Source: Oegoconia quadripuncta | Lineage: Eukaryota; Arthropoda; Insecta; Lepidoptera; Autostichidae | Assembly: GCA_949316235.1 (NCBI GenBank) | Contig: OX438757.1 | Coordinates: 12,208,657-12,272,656 of the forward strand | Direction: 5' to 3' | DNA length: 64,000 nucleotides | Part shown: positions 1-10,000 of the stretch, piece after piece | How the letters are laid out: every line of letters starts with the position of its first letter | Numbering within the stretch: the first letter of the stretch is position 1 | Position numbers and translations under genes: made by a program | The notes under the pieces: generated by a model | What the model was told of the DNA's origin: nothing | Seen by the model: the letters and a program-made list of their open reading frames with translations, nothing else | Databases searched by the model: none

Positions 1-479
1 ACCGCATAGTTACACATTCTTGATTCCAGAGTCTGGCTCGTAATGCGAAGACATAAAATTTACATTTCTTCAGCAAGCGTGCATAACATGTCGATGTCTA
101 GTAGTCCGGCCGAGAATCTCGGCTTAATGACTACATCCCGTTTCCAGCGGTGTGTGTGAGTTTTGTTTTGAGCTCTGTGCATCACTGACTCATTGGGGGA
201 ACAACAAACTCGTTCAATGGAAAAGCGGCCTGTCTCATTTCAGTAACTTTGACGCCGAATACAAACGATGTTGTGTATGTGAACCATTTAATATTTTTTT
301 CGGCAAATTAGTTTACATTGCATTACAGTTAGATAACCGCATAAATTTACACAAATGCATGTTACCTAATATTTATTTAGATAGTGATATGAGGACTTTA
401 AATTATATTATGAGATAACACAATTTATCATGAAATATGAGGTTGTAAAATGTTTATTATTCTTAGGTCTGTCTGTAGG

Positions 480-680
480 TAGGTAAAGTATTACATAACC
501 AGCTTAGAAACAGCTTCAACTTTGGACATCACATTAGGTATAAGCAAAGAGCAGTTGATGAGCACCAATCGAACCCACTTACGCTGCTGCCGGTCATAGG
601 CATCAGCACCCACGGGTAGAGATGTATTGGTACGATTCTTTTGTCGGGAAGCAAACTGGCGCGAGGTAAAAAATATTTAG
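480..680 (-). repeat. Dispersed repeat fragment upstream of the P450 exons
   Basis: On the minus strand this reads as a short degenerate open stretch (RQQRKWVRLVLIN) with a gttcgattggtgctcatc segment of a kind I associate with dispersed lepidopteran repeats. No P450 or Galphao exon is recognisable here. The rest of 1-760 shows nothing else I can name. Confidence 0.3.
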
Positions 681-760
681 ATAAATTTTAAATCCGAATT
701 AAATATGATAATAATATAATTTTAAGGTCTTCTAAACTCTTTGTTGTCTTCTAAAATTGC

Positions 761-1525
761 CGACCGATTGGTGTACTGACCTTGTCAATGAAACCAAAGG
801 CTGCGGTTTCGAATCCCGCAAAGGGTAAATGCTTGTGTGATGAATTTATTATTCCTCGGGAATAAATAATTTATTCCGTTTATATAAATTTTATATTCAG
901 TTTATATAAGTATTTATGTATGTTTATCCTTTCAAATCAAATCAAAAATGCTTTAGTTTGTAGGTACACAGGGTACACTTAAAATAGTCAGATTTTACAT
1001 TTTTAAAGCTACTGCTTGTTCAAAACGCAATTTTCCCCTGAGAAGAACAAGCAAGAAATTCGAGAGGTTGCTCTTTAAAAAAATATGTTATTACATTACA
1101 AAAGGGCACAATAATATTTCATTATTAATTGTGAAATAGCCTATGGTTATGCGAACGAGCTGCTTATGTCCGTGAATGTTTATCATCTAAATAATCTGAC
1201 ATTTTATAATATGCTTTCTTAATAAGTTTCTGTTTTATAGTATCCTTAAATATATTGAAAGGAAGATTTTGTATATCAAAAGGAACCTTATTGTAAAAGT
1301 GTATACATAACCCTTTGAATGAATTACTGACTTTGCGGAGGCGACTTATGTGACCTGCAAGTTTATCTTTATTTCTTGTATTGACATCATGATTATCACT
1401 ATTTTTCCTAACTGATGCTATATTTTTTTGACATATATTAGATCCGTTATATCCATAGCACAAGCTTTGCTTAGTTTGGGACTAGATGATTGGTGTAAGT
1501 GTCCCAAATATTTATTACTTATTTA
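761..1525 (+). repeat. tRNA-derived SINE (family 1), split by a LINE insertion
   Basis: The 5' part (761-933) starts cgaccgattggtgta, has a tRNA B-box-like ggtttcgaatccc and the aagggtaaatg segment. The 3' part resumes near 1442 (atccatagcacaagctttgc) and runs to the tttatta tail near 1525. A minus-strand LINE end sits between them, flanked by near-identical atccttt/atccgtt, consistent with a target-site duplication. Compare the intact copy at 25955-26161. Confidence 0.7.
934..1441 (-). mobile_element. LINE 3' end fragment inside a SINE
   Basis: Contains a 99-codon frame (1463-1164) ending FNIFKDTIKQKLIKKAYYK, YLDDK, which resembles the C-terminal end of an insect non-LTR reverse transcriptase polyprotein. 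It is followed by a 3' UTR that recurs at 1876-2095. 5'-truncated and dead. Confidence 0.6.
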
Positions 1526-1535
1526 TCTTTTCTAG

Positions 1536-1612
1536 AATGGAATGCCTAATTGACGAAAATAATGAACTACCCAAAAATTACTTGACCGAGCTCTACAAAT
1601 GGGCACTAGAAT
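1536..1612 (+). CDS. P450 exon (G-helix region)
   Basis: Seventy-seven bases between an acceptor (ttatcttttctag) and a donor (gtaagt). The exon begins with one base completing an upstream codon (phase 2) and reads [16 protein letters not shown], then TELYKWALE. It ends with a single T that joins CC of the next exon to make Ser, restoring WALESVGAW. The acceptor lies only about 20 bp beyond the A/T-rich tail of a SINE. Confidence 0.82.
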
Positions 1613-4600
1613 GTAAGTATCGAACTATCGACACAAAAACGGTTATTCATTTGATATTCAAGCGAAATCATCGATTAACAGTTATGAAAGTGAATACAAT
1701 AAGTGATTGGTACGGTGATTGGTGAGGCTCATTATTATTGTATTTGGAATACGTTAACAACGATAACTACCTACATTAATGTTACTGTTTTGACATATAG
1801 GTTTATAGGAAAGAGCGGATTAGAAAGAATTCTAAATACTAATGTTATCTCAAAATTAGGCGACGTGTAATCACAATGGTCAAAGTCAAAAATGCTTTGT
1901 ACTTAAAAAAGTCAATATTACATTTTTATAAGCTACTGCTTGTTCTAAATGCTATTTTCCCGTGAGAAGAACAAGCAAGAAACTCGAGGGGTTGCTCTTT
2001 TTAAAAACAGATTTTTATATTACAAATAGCTTTTACATTTCATTATTAATTGTGAAATAGCCTGGCATGCGAACGAGCTGGCTATATCTAAGGATGGCTA
2101 ACATGAATTTCGATAAACTATGAAAAGGTTTTCGGAAAGATAATATTATAGCCTTTATCCCAAAAAGGTGTGGTTAGCCCTATAACAAATGAAAGTGTTT
2201 AGGCGTTCCAAATATTAAATATTTAATGCTTGAAACAACATAGAAATTATGCTGAAGTGCCCACATGGCAGTACAAGTTATAATGTCCCTTAGTTGCCTT
2301 TTTCGACACGCACTGGAAGAGAAGGGTTGGTTCTATTTTATATATTTTACATGTCGGAAATCACACGTCACCTCTGACATTAATGGTAGCTTCGACATAA
2401 AATATATATAATCATTAAAAGATTTATTGTATTAATTTTCGTTGAAAGGGCTCGAGATAATCATTATGATGTTTCAGCCGTGGGAGCGTGGGCATTGGGC
2501 ACAAGGTTGGGCTGCCTCAGCGATGACGACGCCGGTGCAAAGGAGATCATACGCTGCATCCACGGTTTCTTCCACAGCGTGCCCGAATTAGAGCTATCAG
2601 CACCACTGTGGAGACTTTACCCTACTCCTGCCTACAGGACTTATGTTGAGGCGTTAGACGCCTTCAGAACGCTATGCTTGCAACGTCTTACTGATAAAGG
2701 TGTTTGTGCTCAAATTGCAAAACAATCTGGTGGTAAAGTGGCTAGTATCTTAGCATTGGACCTGCTGTTGGTTGGTGTAGATACTACGGCAGCGGCCGCT
2801 GCAAGTACTATGTATTTGCTGGCAAACAACCGCAGGGCTCAGAGAAGGCTGCAACAGGAGTTGGATGACAAGTTGCCAGTAGATAGAGTTTTGAATAGCA
2901 AGGATTTGGATCAGTTACCTTATCTGCGAGCTTGCATAAAGGAGGCTTTGAGGTACGTCCTACATACAACTTAAATTATTTACATAATAAAATCTATAAA
3001 AAAATATATTTTAAAACCCCGACTAAGGTTACAAATACCTATATACATGTAAAAACTCAAAAACAAGACGAAATAACCTCTGCCTCTCCAGTTCCTCGTG
3101 TGAATTTCGATCACTTGGTGATAGGTGTATATACATATTTTGGTAAATTTGCTTACACGACCTCCAACTCCGACCTAAATCAATTAGTTGTTTCGTCTTG
3201 TTTTTGATTTTTTTATAGGTTTATTTTATTGATAACCGTAGTCAGGTTTTTATTTATTTATTTTTATTTAATGATTTATTTGAAATCACAGCCATAATTA
3301 CAAATTTTAAATATAAGTTATACATTTAGAAGCCAAAATAGACCTCAGTAAGTTTATACATAGCTTATTTTATTTTTATAACTTTAGTTTTGAATTTCTT
3401 TGAATTATTTATTGTCAAGTGCGCCATATTGAATTTATCATGATAATATACCCCTATGTGCCTATGACACTCCCGGGACTAGTACGAATCTAACGACACC
3501 CCATTTGTCCACATCGGCCGAGGCATTTAGACTGTAGGTGGTAACATAGACATGTTGAATACATTACCCCTATTTTGGCTTCGCCGTAGTCGGGAATCAA
3601 ATAGATAATGATTAAATTGGCGACTATTAATATTTGTAACTCTCTTCTTGTATGCCAATACTGAGAAAAGTATTTTAATTCTTAGCAATGATTGAACAAA
3701 TGACTTATCATTACTATAAACGTTCCCTCGCTGCTCTAAAGATTAATCATACAGTTAAGCTTTCTATAAAATCAAATACAAGTCTACCATTGATGGAACT
3801 ATGATATAATCGTCCAGGACATAAAAATACCAATTTCAAATTAAAGCAGAATTATACAATAATAAACTACGTATTTGAATTTGTCTCAGTGTTTCTTTCT
3901 GTCGCCAATAACTTTCCAAATGGCATCTTGAGGCAAGACTTCTCTTTGATCATTGGATAAAATAAAATAGGTACCGAATAGGTAGAGCAAATTCCGCCAC
4001 GTGGCGCTTTTGCAATTTCCTTCGCCGGGTTTAAAATAGTTCCATTTCCACGGCACGGTCTGATTGCGTATGTAAAATTTTGTGGGATCCAGCCACCCCA
4101 GCGATACGGGCGGGGGCGTCTGTTATCTCAGCATATAGGAGTATCTCACGGTGGCGGTTTGCATAATATTTACATTACACAGCCGACGTCGGCACCGGCG
4201 ACGACCAAACAACCTAAACGACCAGTCTCAACGAAACCCAACAACACAATTTGCTGACACAGTTATTTTGCTACATGAAACATTATAAACTTGGATTTGT
4301 ATCATCTCTATGACGTACAAAATCATTGCCTGTATTCTGGAGATGTGGTTGAATCTGAATCCTTGGATTGTAGGACAAGTAGACCTGGAGATGTCACTCA
4401 CTTACATTTGCTATGCGAAGTTATTACACCTTTCACGGCTGATCCAATGTCTCAATCTCCCTTCTTCTCGACGCTTGGTTATCTTTGCCCTTCAGTGAAT
4501 TCACCCTGAGAAACTATCTTGCACTTCGAAAAGGAAAGTCCGACATTGTTTGTTTAAATTCATTAAACGTTTTGCCAACCTTGATGTTCGTTCAGACGGA

Positions 4601-7600
4601 CGTCATTCTTAGTTTTTCTCGTCTCAAAATTTAATAGATACTTTAATATTCAATAAACATTTGATACATCTCTTCCTCTAAGATGATCAGAGGAGTTTAA
4701 TTATTGACGTAGAACTCCTGACGTCATGCAGCGGGACCGTTATTACTCATGTTATCGAGGCGCGACTCTGCGGTTTTGACGACCTACATGTAAGCCATTC
4801 GTGGAATTTGCTCAAATCGACTGAAATCGAAATACAAAATGCTAGATTTATTCCGGTAGCGACGTTTCAAATAACACACACAAGGAAATGTATGTACTTT
4901 CAATGATAAAGCGATTTAAATTGACGCTTCGTGGAGTTTTCGGCAGCCGTTTTATTGACATTGTTTGATTATTTCATATAATGAATGGCCCTGAGAGATC
5001 GACATTGTAACATGACATGCAAGTAACAAACCGCAAGAGCTTACGTCTAGCAAAAACATCAATAAAGACGGATCGGATCATCTTGGTGTAATACGAGCGA
5101 CGATCGGTCTCATCAGGTTGCATTACCGGAGTCTATGCTTGTGCATTGTACTAACAAGGTTCCATATAAACTAATTATTTTGCGCAATAAAGAGTATTTG
5201 TATTGTATTAATTTGCAATAAAACAATACAGACAATCCATCTCTTCTTACCCCGTCTATAGGTACATATTATTGATATTTTAACTAAGATCATCATTCTA
5301 GCACAAAAGGAAACAGTAAAAAACAATATCAACCTCAATTATCTAGCTTTGAGGCAAATGTTCTCCATTGTAACAAGTCCCACTCTTACAAACATGAATT
5401 TGCTATCAGCCATTTCGCTTGGACCCAGAGCTATAATAATTAAAATTAGTTTATCACACAGTAACTATTATTATGTGAAATGCTTCGTAATTAAAGGGTT
5501 GATTGCAAGAGATCGCTTTTAGTGATAAGGTCGCCAAGCTGCACTATTTCGTGTTGTATCTTTTTTGTATACAAAAAATTACCAAAAATTTGAATGATTT
5601 CCGACATGTCTCAACAATTCAATCATAATTTTATTGTATTCGACAATTTTAATTGAAATATAATAAAAAAGGTTGATTGCAAGAGACTGCTTTTAGTGAT
5701 AAGGTCGCCAAGCTGCACTATTTCGTGTTGTATCTTTTTTGTATACAAAAGATCACCAAAAATTAGAATGATTTCCGACCTGTCTCAACAATTCAATCAT
5801 AATTTTATTGTATTCGACAATTTTAACTGAAATATAATTATGAAGAAGGTACATTTTGACGCATATTTTAAATTTTTCGAAGCACTAAAGTGAAACCGAT
5901 TGTGTGACACATATGAAAGAATTTAAACACTATAAATTAACGAATAAAACTGGTTAAAAATAAGCTATTTTTAGAAAGCCTCGCCTTAACGATCCACGAC
6001 ACATAACTGGCTCCATAGCTACTTAAACAAATAGACCTTGGTGGTCTGTGCTTAGGCCATATTACTGCCCTCTGATCATCACTTTTCCAGCTGTTGTGCG
6101 AAAATGAGTGAATTACGTTTCTTACCTTTAACAGCGCGTTAAATATTGGTGTCACTTTCAAGTCGTTGACATTCAAAGCGCCGGAATGACAAGAGGCCCT
6201 AGAAGCGTTTGAGTATTCGGTGGTTAAGCATAAAGAGCATGCTATCGATCAGACGCAGCGCTCATCACGCACCAATTGGTGTAATAATCTAAGATTGACA
6301 AGCGCAATTGGCTACCACACCAGTTGCGCATGATTGCGCTGCTCGTTGTACGCAAGTTGCTTTGCTACCTGTCGTGGGCATTTATTAACACCTGTAAATT
6401 GGCTAACAACTTATATAACCAAATACCCGTACACCCAACCCATGTGTATTTTTATTCGAGACAAGAATGTAGAGAAACTTGTTACAAATTTATTAATTGA
6501 TATTCATCACCTTGGTACCGGTTTAATTATGTTATATAATATTTTTTTTTACAGAATCAAACCAGTCATTTTAGGAAACGGACGCTGTATTCAATCAGAC
6601 GCAGTAATATCTGGATATGAAGTGCCTAAAGGGGTATAAATAAAGCCATTATTTGTTGTTTACATGAAAAAAACGGCAGCGGACATTGAACTTGTGTTTT
6701 TTTTCCAGTCTCATATAGTTTTCCCGCACTATATCCTATCGAACGAAGAGCGATATTTTCCGTCGCCAGAGGAATATGTCCCTGAACGGTGGCTGAGAGA
6801 TAACGAAATCGATAACAGTGAACATGAAATCCCAAAGAAACTTCCATGTGACGCTCAACTATCCACAGAGTATATAGATGGCTCTGGTTGCAAGCACGCC
6901 AGCGCGGTAGACGTGTGGCAGAAGCAGAAAGAAGTCGGAATACACCCGTTCGCCTCGCTTCCATTCGGGTTTGGGCGCAGAATGTGCATAGGGAAGAGAT
7001 TCGCAGAAGCTGAATTGCAACTATTGCTGGCTAAGGTAGGTCAATTGTTATAATGTCGCGAGTCAAGTTGAGTCCATGAACGTGTCAATAATTATATTAA
7101 AGTTTTTAATTATGATTATACGGCTGGTGATACTGTCCTATGGCGAAGGGCACTGTATGTTGTAATACAGGTTTTTTAACCTAGTTCGGCAACAGGGGCT
7201 ATATTATTAGATTACAAATTAACTAGCTTAATTTAGATTATAAGATAAAACTGTAAACCTTTAGGAAATAAAGTTGTATTATCTAATTAATATAAAAAAA
7301 ATTGGTATATAGGTAAACCATACCCTGGATAAAACATAGGATACTTTTTATCCCGATAAAGTGAATAGTTCCCGCGGGATACACAAATTTCCGCGATAAA
7401 GCTATTCAACGCAGGCGAAGCCGCGGGCGGAAAGCTAGTATATTATAATCAATGTATCATGCGAATCTCAGTATTCGGTTGGGTATTTCAGTGCTTTCCG
7501 TTATTATCAAATGAAGATAGTTGCTAACCAAAGTCTTCAGGACGGGTCCCAATACATACATAGAGGATGTCATGTCCGAGGGATTTGGTGATCGAAAATT

Positions 7601-7865
7601 GTCGGAATGTATTCTTAATTACTGTCCAACTTATATGCCCAGGGAAATCTAATTAGAAAGCCTGAATTTTCCATAGAATAACATAATACATAATCTTCTC
7701 TGGATCTTTCAACCATAGATGATATTATTGATTATGTTTCAGGTATTCCAACGTTACGATGTGTCATGGCGTTATGGGGAGCTGACATACAGTGTAACTC
7801 CAACGTACGTGCCCAACGAGCCTCTGCAGTATACTATGAAGCGGAGGAATACTCACAATTTGTAG
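1536..7865 (+). CDS. Mitochondrial-clan cytochrome P450, 3' part (five exons, N-terminus outside window)
   Basis: Haem-thiolate monooxygenase; mitochondrial-clan P450s work in the mitochondrial matrix with adrenodoxin-type electron donors. Exons are 1536-1612, 2478-2952, 6555-6633, 6709-7035 and 7743-7865. All junctions are GT-AG and the frame stays open across every one, giving about 359 residues. Motifs in order: [18 protein letters not shown] (clan-typical helix), GVDTT (I-helix oxygen activation), KEALR (ExxR of the K helix), PERW, and [12 protein letters not shown] with the haem-ligand Cys. The basic residues after that Cys and the IGNGR/VPKG-like stretch fit the mitochondrial clan. The region between PERW and the haem loop is long, about 50 residues. 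Best guess is a CYP49/CYP301-like enzyme; the subfamily cannot be settled by eye. Substrate unknown. Signal/transit sequence and helices A-D are missing because they lie left of the window. Confidence 0.9.
1876..2095 (-). mobile_element. Second LINE 3' UTR copy
   Basis: Closely matches the 3' UTR part of the 934-1441 element (shared ctactgcttgttc, gagaagaacaagcaagaaa, ttaattgtgaaatagcct, gcgaacgagctg), same orientation, without the coding part. Confidence 0.65.
2478..2952 (+). CDS. P450 exon (I helix to K helix)
   Basis: The longest P450 exon visible, with acceptor gtttcag and donor gtacgt. It carries GTRLGCL, the I-helix LLVGVDTT motif followed by an Ala-rich run, and ends at IKEAL plus the first two bases (AG) of the ExxR arginine. 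That arginine codon is completed 3.6 kb downstream, so the exon is not functional unless spliced. Confidence 0.9.
3013..3258. mobile_element. MITE with imperfect inverted ends in P450 intron
   Basis: Left end aaccccgactaaggtta mirrors the right end taaccgtagtcaggttttt, and the inner arms share caaaaacaagacgaaa. About 245 bp, no coding capacity. Inserted in the intron between the P450 I-helix and beta-1 exons. Confidence 0.65.
5497..5840. repeat. 174-bp tandem duplication in P450 intron
   Basis: Copy 1 (5497-5670) and copy 2 (5671-5840) both start ggttgattgcaagaga and share gataaggtcgccaagctgc and cgacaattttaa, differing at only a few positions, so the duplication looks recent. The gataaggtcgcc segment resembles the 3' end of a common lepidopteran retroelement. 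Confidence 0.85.
6555..6633 (+). CDS. P450 exon (beta-1 region)
   Basis: Seventy-nine bases after a polypyrimidine tract and acag acceptor, donor GGG|gtataa. The first base completes the ExxR Arg codon. It reads [13 protein letters not shown] and ends GYEVPKG. This matches the stretch after the K helix in mitochondrial P450s and joins in phase 0 to the next exon. Confidence 0.87.
6709..7035 (+). CDS. P450 exon (PERW and haem-binding loop)
   Basis: One hundred and nine codons in phase 0 at both ends. The exon encodes [21 protein letters not shown], a long polar insert, then [19 protein letters not shown] containing the invariant haem-ligand cysteine, and finishes at ELQLLLAK. The acceptor is ttttccag and the donor gtaggt. 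Confidence 0.92.
7360..7450 (-). repeat. Dispersed repeat end (gcccgcggcttcgcc type), minus strand
   Basis: Contains the complement of the cccgcggcttcgcctgcgtt start that is seen in plus orientation at 44025. Lies in the last P450 intron. Confidence 0.5.
7743..7865 (+). CDS. P450 terminal exon
   Basis: Forty codons plus TAG after acceptor tgtttcag. It starts [16 protein letters not shown] and ends [13 protein letters not shown]. The VFQRYDV segment follows the L-helix lysine of the preceding exon, as expected at the P450 C-terminus. No clear AATAAA was seen immediately downstream, so the 3' UTR end is undetermined. Confidence 0.85.
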   Translation, partial: VFQRYDVSWRYGELTYSVTPTYVPNEPLQYTMKRRNTHNL

Positions 7866-9590
7866 ACTAGGAGGATAAACTCTTAAATCATAGAAAAAAG
7901 ATCAGCGCTTTGGTTCAATCAGATCAAGCTGATAGCTGCCCGATACTTAACGAATGAACGGGCAAAAGTATTCCGTGCGAAAAATACTTTGTGGCATATT
8001 TTTTATAACAATTTTTATATAAAAAAAGCTTTCAAGCTGATTTTTAAATCTAGTAAATTCTAAAAAAAAAGTCATGTACATTGGTGTAGTTTGAAGAAAA
8101 ATTATCGGTTGGATAGTTTTTTCTTTCTAACGCTCAAAACCTGTTTGACAAATTTACTTTTAAGATATTTGCTTGAAACTAAGGCAGAAATAATTCCGAA
8201 TTTTACGTTATTTCAGAACTATGCAGTTACAATTTAATGTAATTGTAAAAGTTGGGTAGTTGTAGGTAATTGATATGATTGTTTTAGGACCGTATTAAAG
8301 TAACTGATATTAGAGGACACTGATCGCCATAGTCACGCTTTCCACTTGGCTGGTTTTTTTTTGTGATTGAAGGGAATTGTAAACTTTATTAGATCATAAT
8401 CCTACCATTAGTAATGTCAAATCTAACGTTATACTAAGATAAATTTTATTCCCCCGTACCATTATCATTGAACATTTCTGTTATTCTAGTAGACATTAAA
8501 TTTCGATTTTAAAATTCCCTACTTGCCATAGACTTCATCAAGTGAAAGTTGTTCAACATGTACAAGTAGTATCGTATGTAAGATTAATATATAGTTATAG
8601 ATTATTAAGGAAATGAATCATTAGGATAATATATCTTAATATATTTAGACGTTTAAGTACAGACACCTACAGCTAAAAGTGTACCCCCTAGTGCACTAGA
8701 TCCATATTATATCGCTATACACATATTTGGACCGGCATGAATCGGCACGCGCGGGCGGCAGGAAAATAGTATAGCGCCCTTTATTTTTAGTCATGTCGTG
8801 TAAGCCAAAACAAGCAAGGGTGTCAAAATGTAATGTACCTACTGACAACACCATCCATTGGTTGATTAGCCTTGTATGACATAATTCATGTAATAGTACT
8901 CGCGCAATAGGGAATATGAGTGTAGTATACATTTAGCGGTCGGTGACTGTACATCTGTTTTATAAGTTCAGATGAAGTATTTTATGCATAATATTTCAAC
9001 ACTGTTCAAAATTGTAATATATCATAAGTTCTGTTAGCAATTCAAGAAATAAGATAACGTAACCAAATATTCCTACCAAAACTAATAAACGAGTAAGTAA
9101 AGTACCTATTTAGTTAACAAATGATTAACCGACACATTAGAAAGTGTCTTATAGATAAAATTGAGTTAAATAACATTTAGGTGCAGTAAGAATTACGTGT
9201 TTAGGAAACGGCGAACTTTCTATTAATTAAAATGCTTATAAACCCGACTTTGAAAATGATTTGACTAAGGGCGTTATAAATGTGTAGCCTATCTCTGTAT
9301 TGTACAGCTGAACCGTTTCGAAAACAGCTTTTTTCGAAAGCTTAGTGTTTACAAGATAGTACAGCCATGTTTGATTAAAAACAGTTCAGCCGCTTCGTAG
9401 ATATTTAGTTAACCTATATCAATTCTTGAAAACGCTTTTTATTAACTTGACCTGAAGGTATGTATGTCATGTATACAAATCTAGGAACCATATATTCACC
9501 CACTTCTATGAATTGTCGTATTGATTTGGAACTTTGCGCATGTCTTTGATAATGCAATATTATGGTATCAATCAACAATGTTTTATTGCA
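7866..9590. other. P450 3' flank / Galphao intron without recognised gene
   Basis: AT-rich sequence. It must contain the P450 3' UTR. No convincing exon, RNA gene or intact mobile element was seen. A short stretch near 9250-9340 (aacccgactttg, gaaccgtttcgaaaac) resembles dispersed repeats. Confidence 0.4.
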
Positions 9591-9790
9591 ATCCTCGTTT
9601 GAGAAAAAGCCCAAGAAACTCAAAGGTTGTTCTTTTTTATATGTTCCATAGGAATACTTTATTGTATTAAATACAAATCAAAGAAATAACTTGACAATCG
9701 AGAGGCTAGTTCCATGCATTTTATCATTCAAGTAATCGGATATTTTATAATAACTGTTCACGCATAATTTGCGTTTAATAATAGGCAATA
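9590..9790 (-). mobile_element. LINE 3' end fragment beside Galphao exon 4
   Basis: The minus strand encodes SYYKISDYLNDK-like residues over 9775-9710, the same C-terminal motif as the LINE at 934-1441. The UTR part with aagcccaagaaactc follows. It ends about 50 bp from Galphao exon 4. Confidence 0.5.
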
Positions 9791-9839
9791 TATTGGTTTT
9801 CTGAAACTATAATTACTGATAAGGTAATGAGGCACTCAC

Positions 9840-10000
9840 TATTTGGCGGAGTCGTTGAGCTGGTACTCGTTGGACCGGCCGAAGCACTCCTGCACTCCCG
9901 CGTCCGCCCAGAGCCTCTTCATAGCGGCAAGCAGCTCCTCGCTGAACGGCTCCGTGTCCTCCATCCGCTGGATCACGTCGAACACCATCTTGCCATCGCT
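9840..10000 (-). CDS. Galphao: Galphao exon 4 (helical domain, second part)
   Basis: Fifty-three codons plus TA, from [17 protein letters not shown] through [19 protein letters not shown]. Acceptor tgattgacag, donor gtgagt. The split TA| codon predicts Tyr, as in the YFLDDLDR-type continuation of Go proteins. No matching next exon is found on the minus strand between here and position 1. Confidence 0.94.
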
